In this document: one piece after another, positions 39,801 to 48,647 of the stretch
Position numbering within the stretch: the stretch's first letter is position 1
Layout of the letters: every line of letters begins with the position of its first letter
Assembly: GCA_034440615.1 (NCBI GenBank)
Contig: JAOTOM010005181.1
Coordinates: 62,001-126,000 of the forward strand
Length of the DNA: 64,000 nucleotides
Source of the DNA: Ashinkailepas kermadecensis
Taxonomy: Eukaryota > Arthropoda > Thecostraca > Neolepadidae
Direction of reading: 5' to 3'
Position numbers and translations under genes: made by a program
Notes under the pieces: generated by a model
The model's database searches: none
What the model was told of the DNA's origin: nothing
What the model saw: the letters and a program-made list of their open reading frames with translations, nothing else

Positions 39801-42800
39801 TTGTCATTTGGTTATCGGCAGGTAGTTAGCAGGCTGTCGGTGAGTTATTTCGTTGTTGGTTGCCGTCAGCTAAGTAGTTGCTCAGAAGGGCGTGCTGTCT
39901 AGATTACTTTCTGTCATAGCTGGGGTACGTCAATTCAACTTGCGGCTTCAATCACACGTAAACGTCTGATATTGTAAAATAATTAACCATGTGAACTGGA
40001 GGCTAGGATTCACAATTAATATAATTATATATTTCTTCATCGCGCTCTAAAGTTGTAATCACTTTTCCACATACAATATGTGGGCAGTCATAGTATCCTT
40101 AACTGATAAATGGTGCAAAATGGAGGTGATTGAAGTCAAATGCATTTATCTGTATGCCTCGCCTGGTTCTGATTTCCATCCTCGAATGGCTACCCTGGAT
40201 TAACTTCCCGTCGTTCACTATTCCCAAGCAATTATTTTCTTCACCTGTACGATGAATGGGAAAGAAGTATTTTTAGGATACTGTCGTCTGAGATGTTTGA
40301 TTCAACACCTTTCGTGCTCAGTCAGCTGACGGATGAACTGCGCCGCACCAGCAATACTAACGGCTGTCTAGCTTCCCGCACTGCGGGCGGAGCTGGGAGG
40401 GCGAACGCGAACCTTATGCCTATTGCCCTCTTGGTGGATGCCTTCACAGTGAGGAAAAGCATGCAAATTAGAAGGCAGCATGTCGGTTAGCACAAGATGA
40501 GGCCATCGCCACACAGGCGGGACGGCCAACTCCAGATGGGAGGTGGCGACACACGCAACCCGACCCGGCCGACCCCGCCTCGCACAAAAACCATCCCCGT
40601 ACAGCAAATAAACAGGTCGGTCGTTGCCCGGCCGTCATGCAGCTCGTGACGAGCTGCACACGTACACACGCACATACGTGCGCGCGCGCACACACACACA
40701 CAAACCAGAATATCCGCAAGGACAGTGGTGACGAGACAACTGGGATGTGAGCGTCTGAGTCCGGGCGGCCGGCTTCGCGACCGCTATTTACACAGGCGCG
40801 TTCCTCAGTCGCGACATCACCTATGAGAGCGTCGTGCGACCGCTTCTCCGAAACGAAGCGGGCTTGAGAAGCCACATGACCTACATCGCACACCGCCGAG
40901 AAGAGACGAACGCCTCGCATGCAAAGTGGGTGCAATTAATATCAGCAACACCGCAGAAATGCGCGCTAATAACGTTGGACCCGGGGCGGGACGCCACCAA
41001 GCAGCGCTGGCGTCGGCGGCAGTGAGCCTCTTCCGCTGCGAGCTGGTGAACTGGTGGACGAGCGGCCACGCCGCGGGCCGAGTGGCGCAGTTTATGGCCG
41101 CATGCGCCGTCAGCCGACGTCGGAGACGGCCAGACAATGGGCACCCCGCCGACAGCCGGTGCGGCCGACCTGGATCTGCCGATGGGGCGTGCTGGGCCGT
41201 GCCGTGGAGCACCACGCGCCGGTCAGGTCCGGCGGGACGTGCTGGGCCGTGCCGTGGAGCACCACGCGCCGGTCAGGTCCGGCGGGTCGTGCTGGGCCGT
41301 GCCGTGCAGCACCACGCGCCGGTCAGGTCCGGCGGGACGTGCTGGGCCGTGCCGTGCAGCACCACGCGCCGGTCAGGTCCGGCGGGTCGTGCTGGGCCGT
41401 GCCGTGCAGCACCACGCGCCGGTCAGCTCCGGCGGGTCGTGCTGGGCCGGCGTGCAGCACCACGCGCCGGTCAGGTCCGGCGGGTCGTGCTGGGCCGTGC
41501 CGTGCAGCACCACGCGCCGGTCAGCTCCGGCGGGTCGTGCTGGGCCGTGCCGTGCAGACCACCCGCGGTCGGCGGCAGCACCACGCGCCGGTCGCTCCGG
41601 CGGTCGTGCTGGGCCGTGCCTCGCACCACGCGCCGGTGGTCCGGCGGGTCGTGCTGGCCGCCGTGCAAAGGGTCAGCTCCGGCGGGTCGTGCTGGGCCGT
41701 GCCGTGCAGCACCACGCGCCGGTCAGCTCCGGCGGGTCGTGCTGGGCCGTGCCGTGGAGCACCACGCGCCGGTCAGGTCCGGCGGGTCGTGCTGGGCCGT
41801 GCCGTGCAGCACCACGCGCCGGTCAGGTCCGGCGGGTCGTGCTGGGCCGGGCCGTGCAGCACCACGCGCCGGTCAGGTCCGGCGGGTCGTGCTGGGCCGT
41901 GCCGTGCAGCACCACGCGCCGGTCAGCTCGGCGGGTCGTGCTGGGCCGTGCCGTGCAGCACCACGCGCCGGTCAGCTCCGGCGGGTCGTGCTGGGCCGTG
42001 CCGTGCAGCACCACGCGCCGGTCAGGTCCGGCGGGTCGTGCTGCCAACGCGCCGGTCATCCGGCGGGTCGTGCTGGGCCGTGCCGTGCAGCACCACGCGC
42101 CGGTCAGGTCCGGCGGGTCGTGCTGGGCCGTGCCGTGCAGCACCACGCGCCGGTCAGCTCCGGCGGGTCGTGCTGGGCCGTGCCGTGCAGCACCACGCGC
42201 CGGTCAGCTCCGGCGGGACGTGCTGGGCCGTGCCGTGCAGCACCACGCGCCGGTCAGCTCCGGCGGGTCGTGCTGGGCCGTGCCGTGCAGCACCACGCGC
42301 CGGTCAGCTCCGGCGGGTCGTGCTGGGCCGTGCCGTGCAGCACCACGCGCCGGTCAGCTCCGGCGGGTCGTGCTGGGCCGTGCCGTGCAGCACCACGCGC
42401 CGGTCAGCTCCGGCGGGTCGTGCTGGGCCGTGCCGTGCAGCACCACGCGCCGGTCAGCTCCGGCGGGTCGTGCTGGGCCGTGCCGTGCAGCACCACGCGC
42501 CGGTCAGGTCCGGCGGGTCGTGCTGGGCCGTGCCGTGCAGCACCACGCGCCGGTCAGCTCCGGCGGGTCGTGCTGGGCCGTGCCGTGCAGCACCACGCGC
42601 CGGTCAGCTCCGGCGGTCGCACGCACGCCGCTAATGTATGCCCCTAATCGATGCTTTCAAGTCGGCGGCGAACAGGGGCGGTTCGATCGTCGCCGGTGCT
42701 CCGATGGGGGCGGCGCCGGCACGAGCTGGGGCCGACCAACCAAAGGGGAGGCGACCGATGTGGTGAACACATCAGCCGGCGATGGTTGGGAACACACTTC

Positions 42801-45800
42801 CCGGACCGCATTCTCCTCCTCACCCGTTGCGGTCCCAGCAAATCGGGTCAACCTGCCCACCAAAGCTTCAAGGAAGCACCGGGGACGCTTCAATATATCT
42901 ATAGCTTGGCCGTCTGAACTACTAAAAATCTGGCCAAAAGTAAACTGGCTATTTTCAAACGAGTGACGTAATCAGAAAAATTGCCATAATACATGCATGG
43001 TGACATCTGGATGCTAATGTTGATAGACATTTGTCATTGTACCAATTTTATGTTAGCCCTGGAAGGTCTTAAAGGGACCGAACGCAGACAGGTCATTGGA
43101 CGGTTATATTGTGAGCATCGACGCCAGGGCAAATCATATACGGTGAGACACTTCTCTGACCTGGAAATTCCACAACAGAACGGTATGTGACCTCATGAAG
43201 AGACGTGGCAAAGGGAAACACTCAAATGGAAGCATGATTCAGATCTAAACTCGAACAAATGTCACCGTAGCGTTCGAAAAGGATTCTAGCGGTGGAAGTC
43301 TCGCGCTTCACCCAAATCCAACGTCACTGAGCAGTAAGGCTCAAAGATAGCCAGCTTCACAACATAACTAAAATATCACCGCCGCCAAACTGTCACTGCA
43401 GTCACCAATACTTAAATACCAGACACAAATAAACAAAAAAACAGCGTTCTACTTGAGATCACTTGAGAAAGGGCTCCATGAAGACTACTAATAACACCGT
43501 AATAGTGATGGGCAATATATGCTATTTTCCGCTCAAGGGACAAGCAGTGCAAGCTAACACGTATTTCTACACAGAAGCTAAAGAACACATACCCCGGCGT
43601 AAAACACAAGGCCGAGAAAACGTTGGCCCTCGAGGTCATGAGCTAGGCTGACATTTCCATCAAAGGCATCAGCCAGCCATACATTGGCTACCTAAGTGTC
43701 ACGAATGACGGTGCATAGGAGCGTATACTAAAACTGGACAAGTTCCTAGAATAACAGCATACCAAAAATAAAATATTTCCGGCAGACCTCGCCGCCGCTG
43801 ATAGTCAGCGGTGCAAGGGAGGTTCAGCAAGAGCTGAAAACTCGAAAAATCGAAAACGTTGCACGCGGCTCTAATTCACCGGGGGCACCTCGACTCAGCC
43901 GAGCTAATGAGGTTTACAAGGTCGGCTGGAGCGCGGCAAAAGCTGCACATACGAAGCGCAGCATCCAGCCCAATATCAGCACCGTCCATGTCTTCTGATG
44001 TCGATGTCGAGCTCAGCACCGTTGAGCTCTTCTGGCAGGTGTACAGAGTAGAGCGCCGCGTAGCTGAACGAGACCACTCGGAGCGGTTTGTCCTTAGAAT
44101 CCAGTCGAAAATGTTACGAGTATATTGACACACAACACATGTGTGATCGTGTCGTTAATACTGGAATATAACATGTTTCAATTGTGCGAATTTGCGGCTG
44201 TTTTGCACTCGCCGCCCGATTAACTGTCATCGAGGGGTTCGACTGCCGTAGAGGGCGCTTTTAGGGCGTCGAGGGCGTCGAGAACTACCATCGAGGGCGC
44301 TATGAGCGCTAAATGTCCAAACCTGGTCGATGCGCCCCAAAACTCAAATAACCAACCGACTGCCGTCGACGTCAGCACCATCCCCGTGGGCCGACGTCGG
44401 TTGGTTTGTTGGTTATTTGAGTTGTAGGGCGCATCGACTCGGTTCGGTCATTTAGCGCCCATGTGGGCCGACGTCAGCACCACCCCAGTGGGCCGACATC
44501 AGCACCACCCCCGTGGGCCGACGTCAGCACCACCCCAGTGGGCCGACGTCAGCACCACCCCCGTGGGCCGACGTCAGCACCACCCCCGTGGGCCGACGTC
44601 AGCACCACCCCCGTGGGCCGACGTCAACACCACCCCAGTGGGCCGACGTCAGCACCACCCCCGTGGGCCGACGTCAGCACCACCCCAGTGGGCCGACATC
44701 AGCACCACCCCCGTGGGCCGACGTCAGCACCACCCCAGTGGGCCGACGTCAGCACCACCCCAGTGGGCCGACGTCAGCACCACCCCAGTGGGCCGACATC
44801 AGCACCACCCCAGTGGGCCGACGTCAGCACCACCCCCGTGGGCCGACGTCAGCACCACCCCAGTGGGCCGACATCAGCACCACCCCAGTGGGCCGACGTC
44901 AGCACCACCCCCGTGGGCCGACGTCAGCACCACCCCCGTGGGCCGACGTCAGCACCACCCCCGTGGGCCGACGTCAGCACCACCCCAGTGGGCCGACATC
45001 AACACCACCCCAGTGGGCCGACGTCAGCACCACCCCCGTGGGCCGACGTCAGCACCACCCCCGTGGGCCGACGTCAGCACCACCCCCGTGGGCCGACGTC
45101 AGCACCACCCCAGTGGGCCGACATCAGCACCACCCCAGTGGGCCGACGGCAGCACCACCCCAGTGGGCCGACGTCAACACCACCCCCGTGGGCCGACGTC
45201 AGCACCACCCCCGTGGGCCGACGTCAGCACCACCCCAGTGGGCCGACGTCAGCACCACCCCCGTGGGCCGACGTCAGCACCACCCCCGTGGGCCGACGTC
45301 AGCACCGCCCTCGTGGGCCGACGTCAGCACCACCCCCAGTGGGCCGACATCAGCACCACCCCGTGGGCCGACGTCAGCACCACCCCAGTGGGCCGATATC
45401 AGCACCACCCCCGTGGGCCGACGTCAGCACCACCCTCGTGGGCCGACGTCAGCACCACCCCAGTGGGCCGACATCAGCACCACCCAGTGGGCCGACGTCG
45501 GCACCACCCCCGTGGGCCGACATCAGCACCACCCCAGTAGGCCGACGTCAACACCACCCCCGTGGGCCGACATCAGCACCACCCCAGTGGGCCGACATCA
45601 GCACCACCCCAGTGGGCCGACGTCAGCACCACCCCAGTGGGCCGACATCAGCACCACCCCAGTGGGCCGACGTCAGCACCACCCCCGTGGGCCGACGTCA
45701 GCACCACCTCCGTGGGCCGACATCAACACCACCCCAGTGGGTCGACATCAGCACCTCCCGTGAGCCGACGTCAGCACCACCCCAGTGGGCCGACATCAGC

Positions 45801-48647
45801 ACCACCCCAGTGAGCCGACGTCCGCACCACCCCAGTGGGCCGACATCAGCACCACCCCAGTGAGCCGACGTCAGCACCACCCCAGTGGGCCGACGTGCCG
45901 CGGCGACAAAACGCCACCTCCAGCCCACGCGCCCACGACTGGTTCGGCGCAAATCAATCGCATGGCTATTCACTGGCCATCCACACGACCGAGCGGACGG
46001 AACACTGGCCAAGGTCGAGCTGGCCAGCCAAGTCGATGGCGCCGCTGCCCATACGGGGCGCCGCCTCGATCCGTCTGGAAAACCACCAGTCGGCCAGTCG
46101 GCAGTGCCAGAGAACACTCGATGTGACCGCCAGCGACTCTGCCCAGCAGAACAACCCGTGGTGCGGTGGTGGACTGGCACTTTAGGGCACTAGGGTAATG
46201 TTGTGCCTATCAGCACAGCCCGCCCGCTCCAGTGCGGCCGTGCACATGGTAGACGGGCACGCAGATTAGTTGAGAACAAGAGGAGCTGTTGCCTTGCCGA
46301 TTTTCCTGTGTGGACGACCAGTAACCGTGCGCCGATTTCAGCCACGACCCCCTTCCAAAGTTCTTCCTGTGGTACCAGCTCCAAGCTACGTGACGCATGC
46401 ATGCTCTTCAGATACGCCTACCACTGCAGCGTGTAAAAAATGACCACTACCGCATGCATTCATGCAGTGCCGCTTAGCACGCCCACGCGGCGCCAAAAAT
46501 CACCCCAGTAAAACGGGCGCCAGCACGACTGTTTCAAGGTGAGTGCGGTCGGTTTGTTCGGCTCACCACGCCGCCAATATGACAAGCCGACCGGCGCGGC
46601 GGCCATGACCGCACGGCGCCGTCCGTGACGTCACTCCGCCTGCCCAGTGGACGGCGCCATTGTGGTCGACACGTGGTGCGGCTGGACAACGGCACGACTG
46701 CGGCCGTGTGACTATGCTGCGGCAGGGCGGCATGTTGGCTGGACAACGGCACGGCTGCGGCCGTGTGACTATGCTGCGGCAGGGCGGCATGTTGGCTGGA
46801 CAACGGCACGGCTGCGGCCGTGTGACTATGCTGCGGCAGGGCGGCGTGTTGGCTGGACAACGGCACGACTGCGGCCGTGTGACTATGCTGCGGCAGGGCG
46901 GCATGTTGGCTGGACAACGGCACGGCTGCGGCCGTGTGACTATGCTGCGGCAGGGCGGCATGTTGGCTGGACAACGGCACGGCTGCGGCCGTGTGGCTAT
47001 GCTGCGACAGGGCGGCGTGTTGGCTGGACAACGGCACGGCTGCGGCCGTGTGACTATGCTGCGGCAGGGCGGCGTGTTGGCTGGACAACGGCACGACTGC
47101 GGCCGTGTGACTATGCTGCGGCAGGGCGGCGTGTTGGCTGGACAACGGCACGGCTGCGGCCGTGTGGCTATGTTGCGACAGGGCGGCATGTTGGCTGGAC
47201 AACGGCACGGCTGCGGCCGTGTGGCTATGTTGCGACAGGGCGGCATGTTGGCTGGACAACGGCACGGCTGCGGCCGTGCGGCTATGTTGCGACAGGGTGG
47301 CGTGTTGGCTGGACGACAGCACGGCTGCGACCAACACACCTAGCTGCTGCCGTGACCGCACGATGACCACCGCGGTAAAGAGCCGCGGCGCGTGCCGCAT
47401 TGCCGGGCGACGAGAGAAGTCGGAGCCATAACCATGTCGCCATGTTGCCATGCCGCCACAGACGGAGAACAGCGCACATCCCAGCGACTACAAGTGCCTT
47501 ACAAGACCACATCGCCGGCGACAGATCGCCGGTCGGGGTCGAGGTGGGGGAAGAGGAAGATCGCCGGTCGGGGTCGAGGCGGCGGCGCGTTTCGCCGATT
47601 GGGTGATGTGTTGGGGAACGAAGCAGCGCTATCGCCGTGCGTCGTATTCGGATCAAGGCTGGGGCGGCGTCAATGGTGAGGATACCTGCTGATGGCAAGA
47701 TGAAGACGGAGCACCGGAACTAACGAGATGAGCGTAACGAGGAGCTCAGATGTGAATAAATTATGTCAGGTGTGAACAGAAGCCGTCCTGTCTGCTCTTT
47801 GAATGTTGTTCTATGGAAATATTTTGCAGAACTCATGGAGCAGATCTTTTCGCGAGAAAATTAATGCAATATAATTAGCATTATGTCGCAAAAGATTCAT
47901 ACTTGTAATTCTACTTCCTACCGTATGTCTCCAGGCCGGGCTATTTACGACAAAGCACAATGGAGATCATCGACAACGTTTGGCGACCATCAGCTGTTTG
48001 CACGCCCAATGTCACGCCTGATTTGACTTGCGATGGTAAACTATCCCGGTTGCTTACCCTACCATCGCCACTCTTCGCTGCCACCCTCAAAGTCGGGGAG
48101 AAGCATGGGTGTCAAAATCTGAATGCAATCGACGCCAACATAGAAATCCGCGATTCACCTTCTGGCTGATTAACACATCAGAGCGTGCTGAGAAAGTCGT
48201 AGGGCGACCCCGGCAAACCACAACACTGCCCGAGCACGAGCACTCGGCGATAACCGAAGTCCACAGACCTCACCACCTCTCCCTAACGACCATCGCCCAC
48301 TCACCTTTGGAGCACTCAGTGGCAACCGACGTCCACAAACCACACCGCCACCACATCTCTCCCTCACGACCATCGCCTTATCACCTTGGGAACACTCAGA
48401 GACAACCGACGTCAACAAACCACACCATCGCCACATCTCTCCCTCACGATCATCGCCCACTCACCTTGGCCAGGCGAGACGGCGTGGGCTCGTGGCCCAG
48501 GCAGGATGTGGGCACCATCTCATGACTGGTGCCGCCCCTGAGGCGCAGGATCAGCCGCATGTGCTCCTGGGAGGACACCTGCTCTGGCTTGATGGAGAGC
48601 ACTACGGGTCCCATGAGGTCGTCCTCGCCGTACCAGTTCATGTGTTC
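30754..48647 (-). CDS. RAP1GAP: Rap1 GTPase-activating protein (Rap1GAP), 8 visible exons
   Basis: The product stimulates GTP hydrolysis by the small GTPase Rap1 and so limits Rap1 adhesion and growth signalling in the cytoplasm and at membranes. Coding exons in transcript order are 48647-48465, 39725-39487, 38727-38576, 35861-35735, 34732-34567, 33309-32945, 31476-31209 and 30888-30754. All seven junctions have AG/GT sites and matching phases, giving 544 residues plus TAG. The RapGAP domain spans the first five exons ([57 protein letters not shown]). The Asn of GNDIV is the catalytic asparagine thumb of the family. After it come a Ser-rich linker with a [11 protein letters not shown] basic patch and a C-terminal coiled coil. 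No stops or frameshifts were seen. The N-terminal exons (roughly everything before EHMNW) were not found right of 48647. The introns are loaded with MITEs, SINE fragments and minisatellites. Confidence 0.95.
31209..31476 (-). CDS. RAP1GAP: Rap1GAP exon g
   Basis: 268 bp, one base plus 89 codons. Reads [32 protein letters not shown] and [16 protein letters not shown]. The GMESMGST stretch recalls the TGLESVSSSGTP motif of vertebrate Rap1GAP. It then starts a coiled coil ([20 protein letters not shown]). Splice sites are ttctctcag and gtacgc. Confidence 0.92.
32146..32248. repeat. Two-copy 49-bp direct repeat
   Basis: accatcactatcgctacatt ... gattaattgatggtgtc occurs at 32146 and again at 32195. 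It lies in the Rap1GAP intron between exons g and f. Confidence 0.9.
32288..32315. repeat. (CT)n microsatellite
   Basis: About 13 CT units in the Rap1GAP intron. Confidence 0.95.
32735..32792 (-). mobile_element. Hairpin-tail retrocopy 1 (58 bp)
   Basis: The insert contains only gttggttggttaattgag, the stem-loop (gggcgc ... gcgccc) and two further bases. The 15-mer tgatgatgtatactg flanks it at 32720-32734 and 32793-32807. There is no tRNA head. It sits in the intron between Rap1GAP exons g and f. Confidence 0.9.
32945..33309 (-). CDS. RAP1GAP: Rap1GAP exon f (linker)
   Basis: 365 bp, 121 codons plus two bases, from [16 protein letters not shown] to AVPHRTE. It is Ser/Arg-rich and GC-rich, with [13 protein letters not shown] and [16 protein letters not shown], plausible phosphorylation-rich linker sequence. 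Splice sites are ccttccgcag and gtgaga. Confidence 0.9.
33761..33815 (-). mobile_element. Hairpin-tail retrocopy 2 (55 bp)
   Basis: The insert ctcgttgttatcggggttta plus a gggcgc...gcgccc stem-loop is flanked by the 12-mer agcgacagaatt at 33749-33760 and 33816-33827. The minus strand is the sense, as in the SINEs. It lies in a Rap1GAP intron. Confidence 0.9.
34567..34732 (-). CDS. RAP1GAP: Rap1GAP exon e (end of RapGAP domain)
   Basis: 166 bp. Reads [36 protein letters not shown] and FAKLE. Splice sites are cccgtcag and gtaagc. A minisatellite-free intron separates it from exon d. Confidence 0.95.
35325..35356. repeat. (AGAGTAAAGT)n short tandem repeat
   Basis: About three copies of the 10-mer in a Rap1GAP intron. 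Confidence 0.85.
35735..35861 (-). CDS. RAP1GAP: Rap1GAP exon d (asparagine-thumb exon)
   Basis: 127 bp. Completes Gly and reads [19 protein letters not shown], then [14 protein letters not shown]. The first Asn corresponds to the catalytic asparagine that substitutes for the arginine finger in RapGAPs. The acceptor is cttgctccag and the donor is gtgagt. Confidence 0.95.
36018..36068. repeat. 11-12-bp tandem repeat (gaggactgagc)
   Basis: Four to five imperfect copies in the Rap1GAP intron between exons d and c. Confidence 0.8.
36300..36437 (-). mobile_element. SINE fragment with a tRNA-Lys-like head
   Basis: On the minus strand it starts GGGGTCGCGGTAGTTCAGTC (A box), has an anticodon-loop-like CTCTTAATCTTA (CTT, Lys-like) and a B box GGATCGAATCC. 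A body (cgcccgcgaccgatcggcgtgag, then ttggcgacgc) follows that is the same as in the other SINEs. The stem-loop beyond is degenerate. Thus a different head joins the same body. Confidence 0.75.
36581..37067 (-). mobile_element. MITE family A, copy 2 (487 bp), perfect TSD
   Basis: The ends are cagcgttaaaataatgg and cgaataatttatcactg. The 8-mer cttcacta flanks it at 36573-36580 and 37068-37075. GATGTCGA-type words repeat near both ends (36617, 36638, 36982 and 37008). There is no ORF. It lies in a Rap1GAP intron. Confidence 0.92.
37490..38540. repeat. Diverged ~32-bp GGGGCC-rich tandem repeat
   Basis: Phrases such as gagggccagactgaaggcc, cctgagcagcc and gggctcctgagg recur about every 32 bp through about 1 kb of intron, with strong divergence. 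The short ORFs inside are not genes. Confidence 0.6.
38576..38727 (-). CDS. RAP1GAP: Rap1GAP exon c
   Basis: 152 bp, one base plus 50 codons plus one base. Reads [25 protein letters not shown] and QQLQRKRHI. The next Gly codon is completed in exon d. The acceptor is gcgccgccag and the donor is gtaaac. Confidence 0.95.
38728..39486 (-). other. Rap1GAP intron between exons b and c
   Basis: Contains a two-copy direct repeat of about 55 bp (cacatgaccccaatagagcc at 39301 and 39356). No gene. Confidence 0.7.
39487..39725 (-). CDS. RAP1GAP: Rap1GAP exon b
   Basis: 239 bp, 79 codons plus two bases, [10 protein letters not shown] to PLKDHKG. It contains [20 protein letters not shown] and [11 protein letters not shown], highly conserved in RapGAP domains. 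The acceptor is gttgtttcag and the donor is gtgagt. Confidence 0.95.
39726..41185. other. Left part of the 8.7-kb Rap1GAP intron
   Basis: No coding content is supported. A cacacac/gcgcgcgc purine-pyrimidine alternating stretch lies at 40660-40703. Confidence 0.4.
41186..42617. repeat. 50-bp minisatellite, ~28 copies
   Basis: The unit (ggtcaggtccggcgggtcgt followed by gctgggccgtgccgtgcagc and accacgcgcc) repeats every 50 bp. Variants are ggtcaggtcc/ggtcagctcc and gtggagc/gtgcagc. Copies around 41550-41690 and 42040 are scrambled. Because 50 is not a multiple of 3 and the unit has no stops, all three forward frames stay open for over 1.4 kb with a 50-residue period. It lies in the Rap1GAP intron between exons b and a. 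Confidence 0.97.
42618..44249. other. Unassigned intronic stretch
   Basis: No exon or transposon end recognised between the 50-bp and 25-bp arrays. Confidence 0.35.
44250..44356 (+). mobile_element. Longer 5'-truncated SINE/LINE tail copy (107 bp), plus-strand sense
   Basis: Sense on the plus strand, it ends with gagcgctaaatgtcc, the hairpin and ccaaaactcaaataacc. The 10-mer cgactgccgt flanks it at 44240-44249 and 44357-44366. It lies head to head with the next copy. Confidence 0.7.
44399..44462 (-). mobile_element. Hairpin-tail retrocopy 3 (64 bp), inside a minisatellite
   Basis: ggttggtttgttggttattt plus the stem-loop (gggcgcatcgac ... ttagcgccc). It is flanked by gtgggccgacgtc at 44386-44398 and 44463-44475. 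The flanks are also units of the 25-bp array, so the copy landed in the array and the TSD cannot be separated from the repeat unit. Confidence 0.8.
44463..45896. repeat. 25-bp minisatellite, ~57 copies
   Basis: The unit is gtgggccgacgtcagcacc followed by accccc or acccca. Common variants are acatcagc and a c/a alternation before gtggg. Copies become more varied after 45480. It is open in all three forward frames (25-residue periods), so the 350-460-codon ORFs here are artefacts. It lies in the large Rap1GAP intron. Confidence 0.97.
45897..46679. other. Unassigned intronic stretch
   Basis: No gene recognised between two arrays. Confidence 0.35.
46680..47333. repeat. 57-bp minisatellite, ~11.5 copies
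   Basis: The unit is ggctggacaacggcacggct, then gcggccgtgtgactatgctg and cggcagggcggcatgtt. As 57 is 19 codons, it is open on both strands with a 19-residue period. Later copies carry tggctatgttgcgaca instead. It lies in the Rap1GAP intron. Confidence 0.96.
47334..48464. other. Intronic stretch left of Rap1GAP exon a
   Basis: No exon recognised. Two or three imperfect copies of a ~70-bp phrase (cgacgtccacaaaccacacc, then tctccctcacgaccatcgcc) lie at 48250-48460, abutting the donor site of exon a. Confidence 0.5.
48465..48647 (-). CDS. RAP1GAP: Rap1GAP exon a (start of RapGAP domain)
   Basis: 61 codons, phase 0 to 0, from [10 protein letters not shown] to PTPSRLAK. The acceptor is tctctcgccag and the donor is gtgagtggg. 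It matches the beginning of the conserved GAP region (EHxNYY...LSxK). Confidence 0.93.

Noticed and set aside
41054..42966. Three overlapping forward ORFs of 526-609 codons rich in Arg/Gly/Pro
   Set aside because: They are readings of the same 50-bp minisatellite in three frames. No domain, start context or splice evidence.
44461..45863. ORFs of 359-466 codons with a 25-residue period
   Set aside because: By-product of the stop-free 25-bp array.
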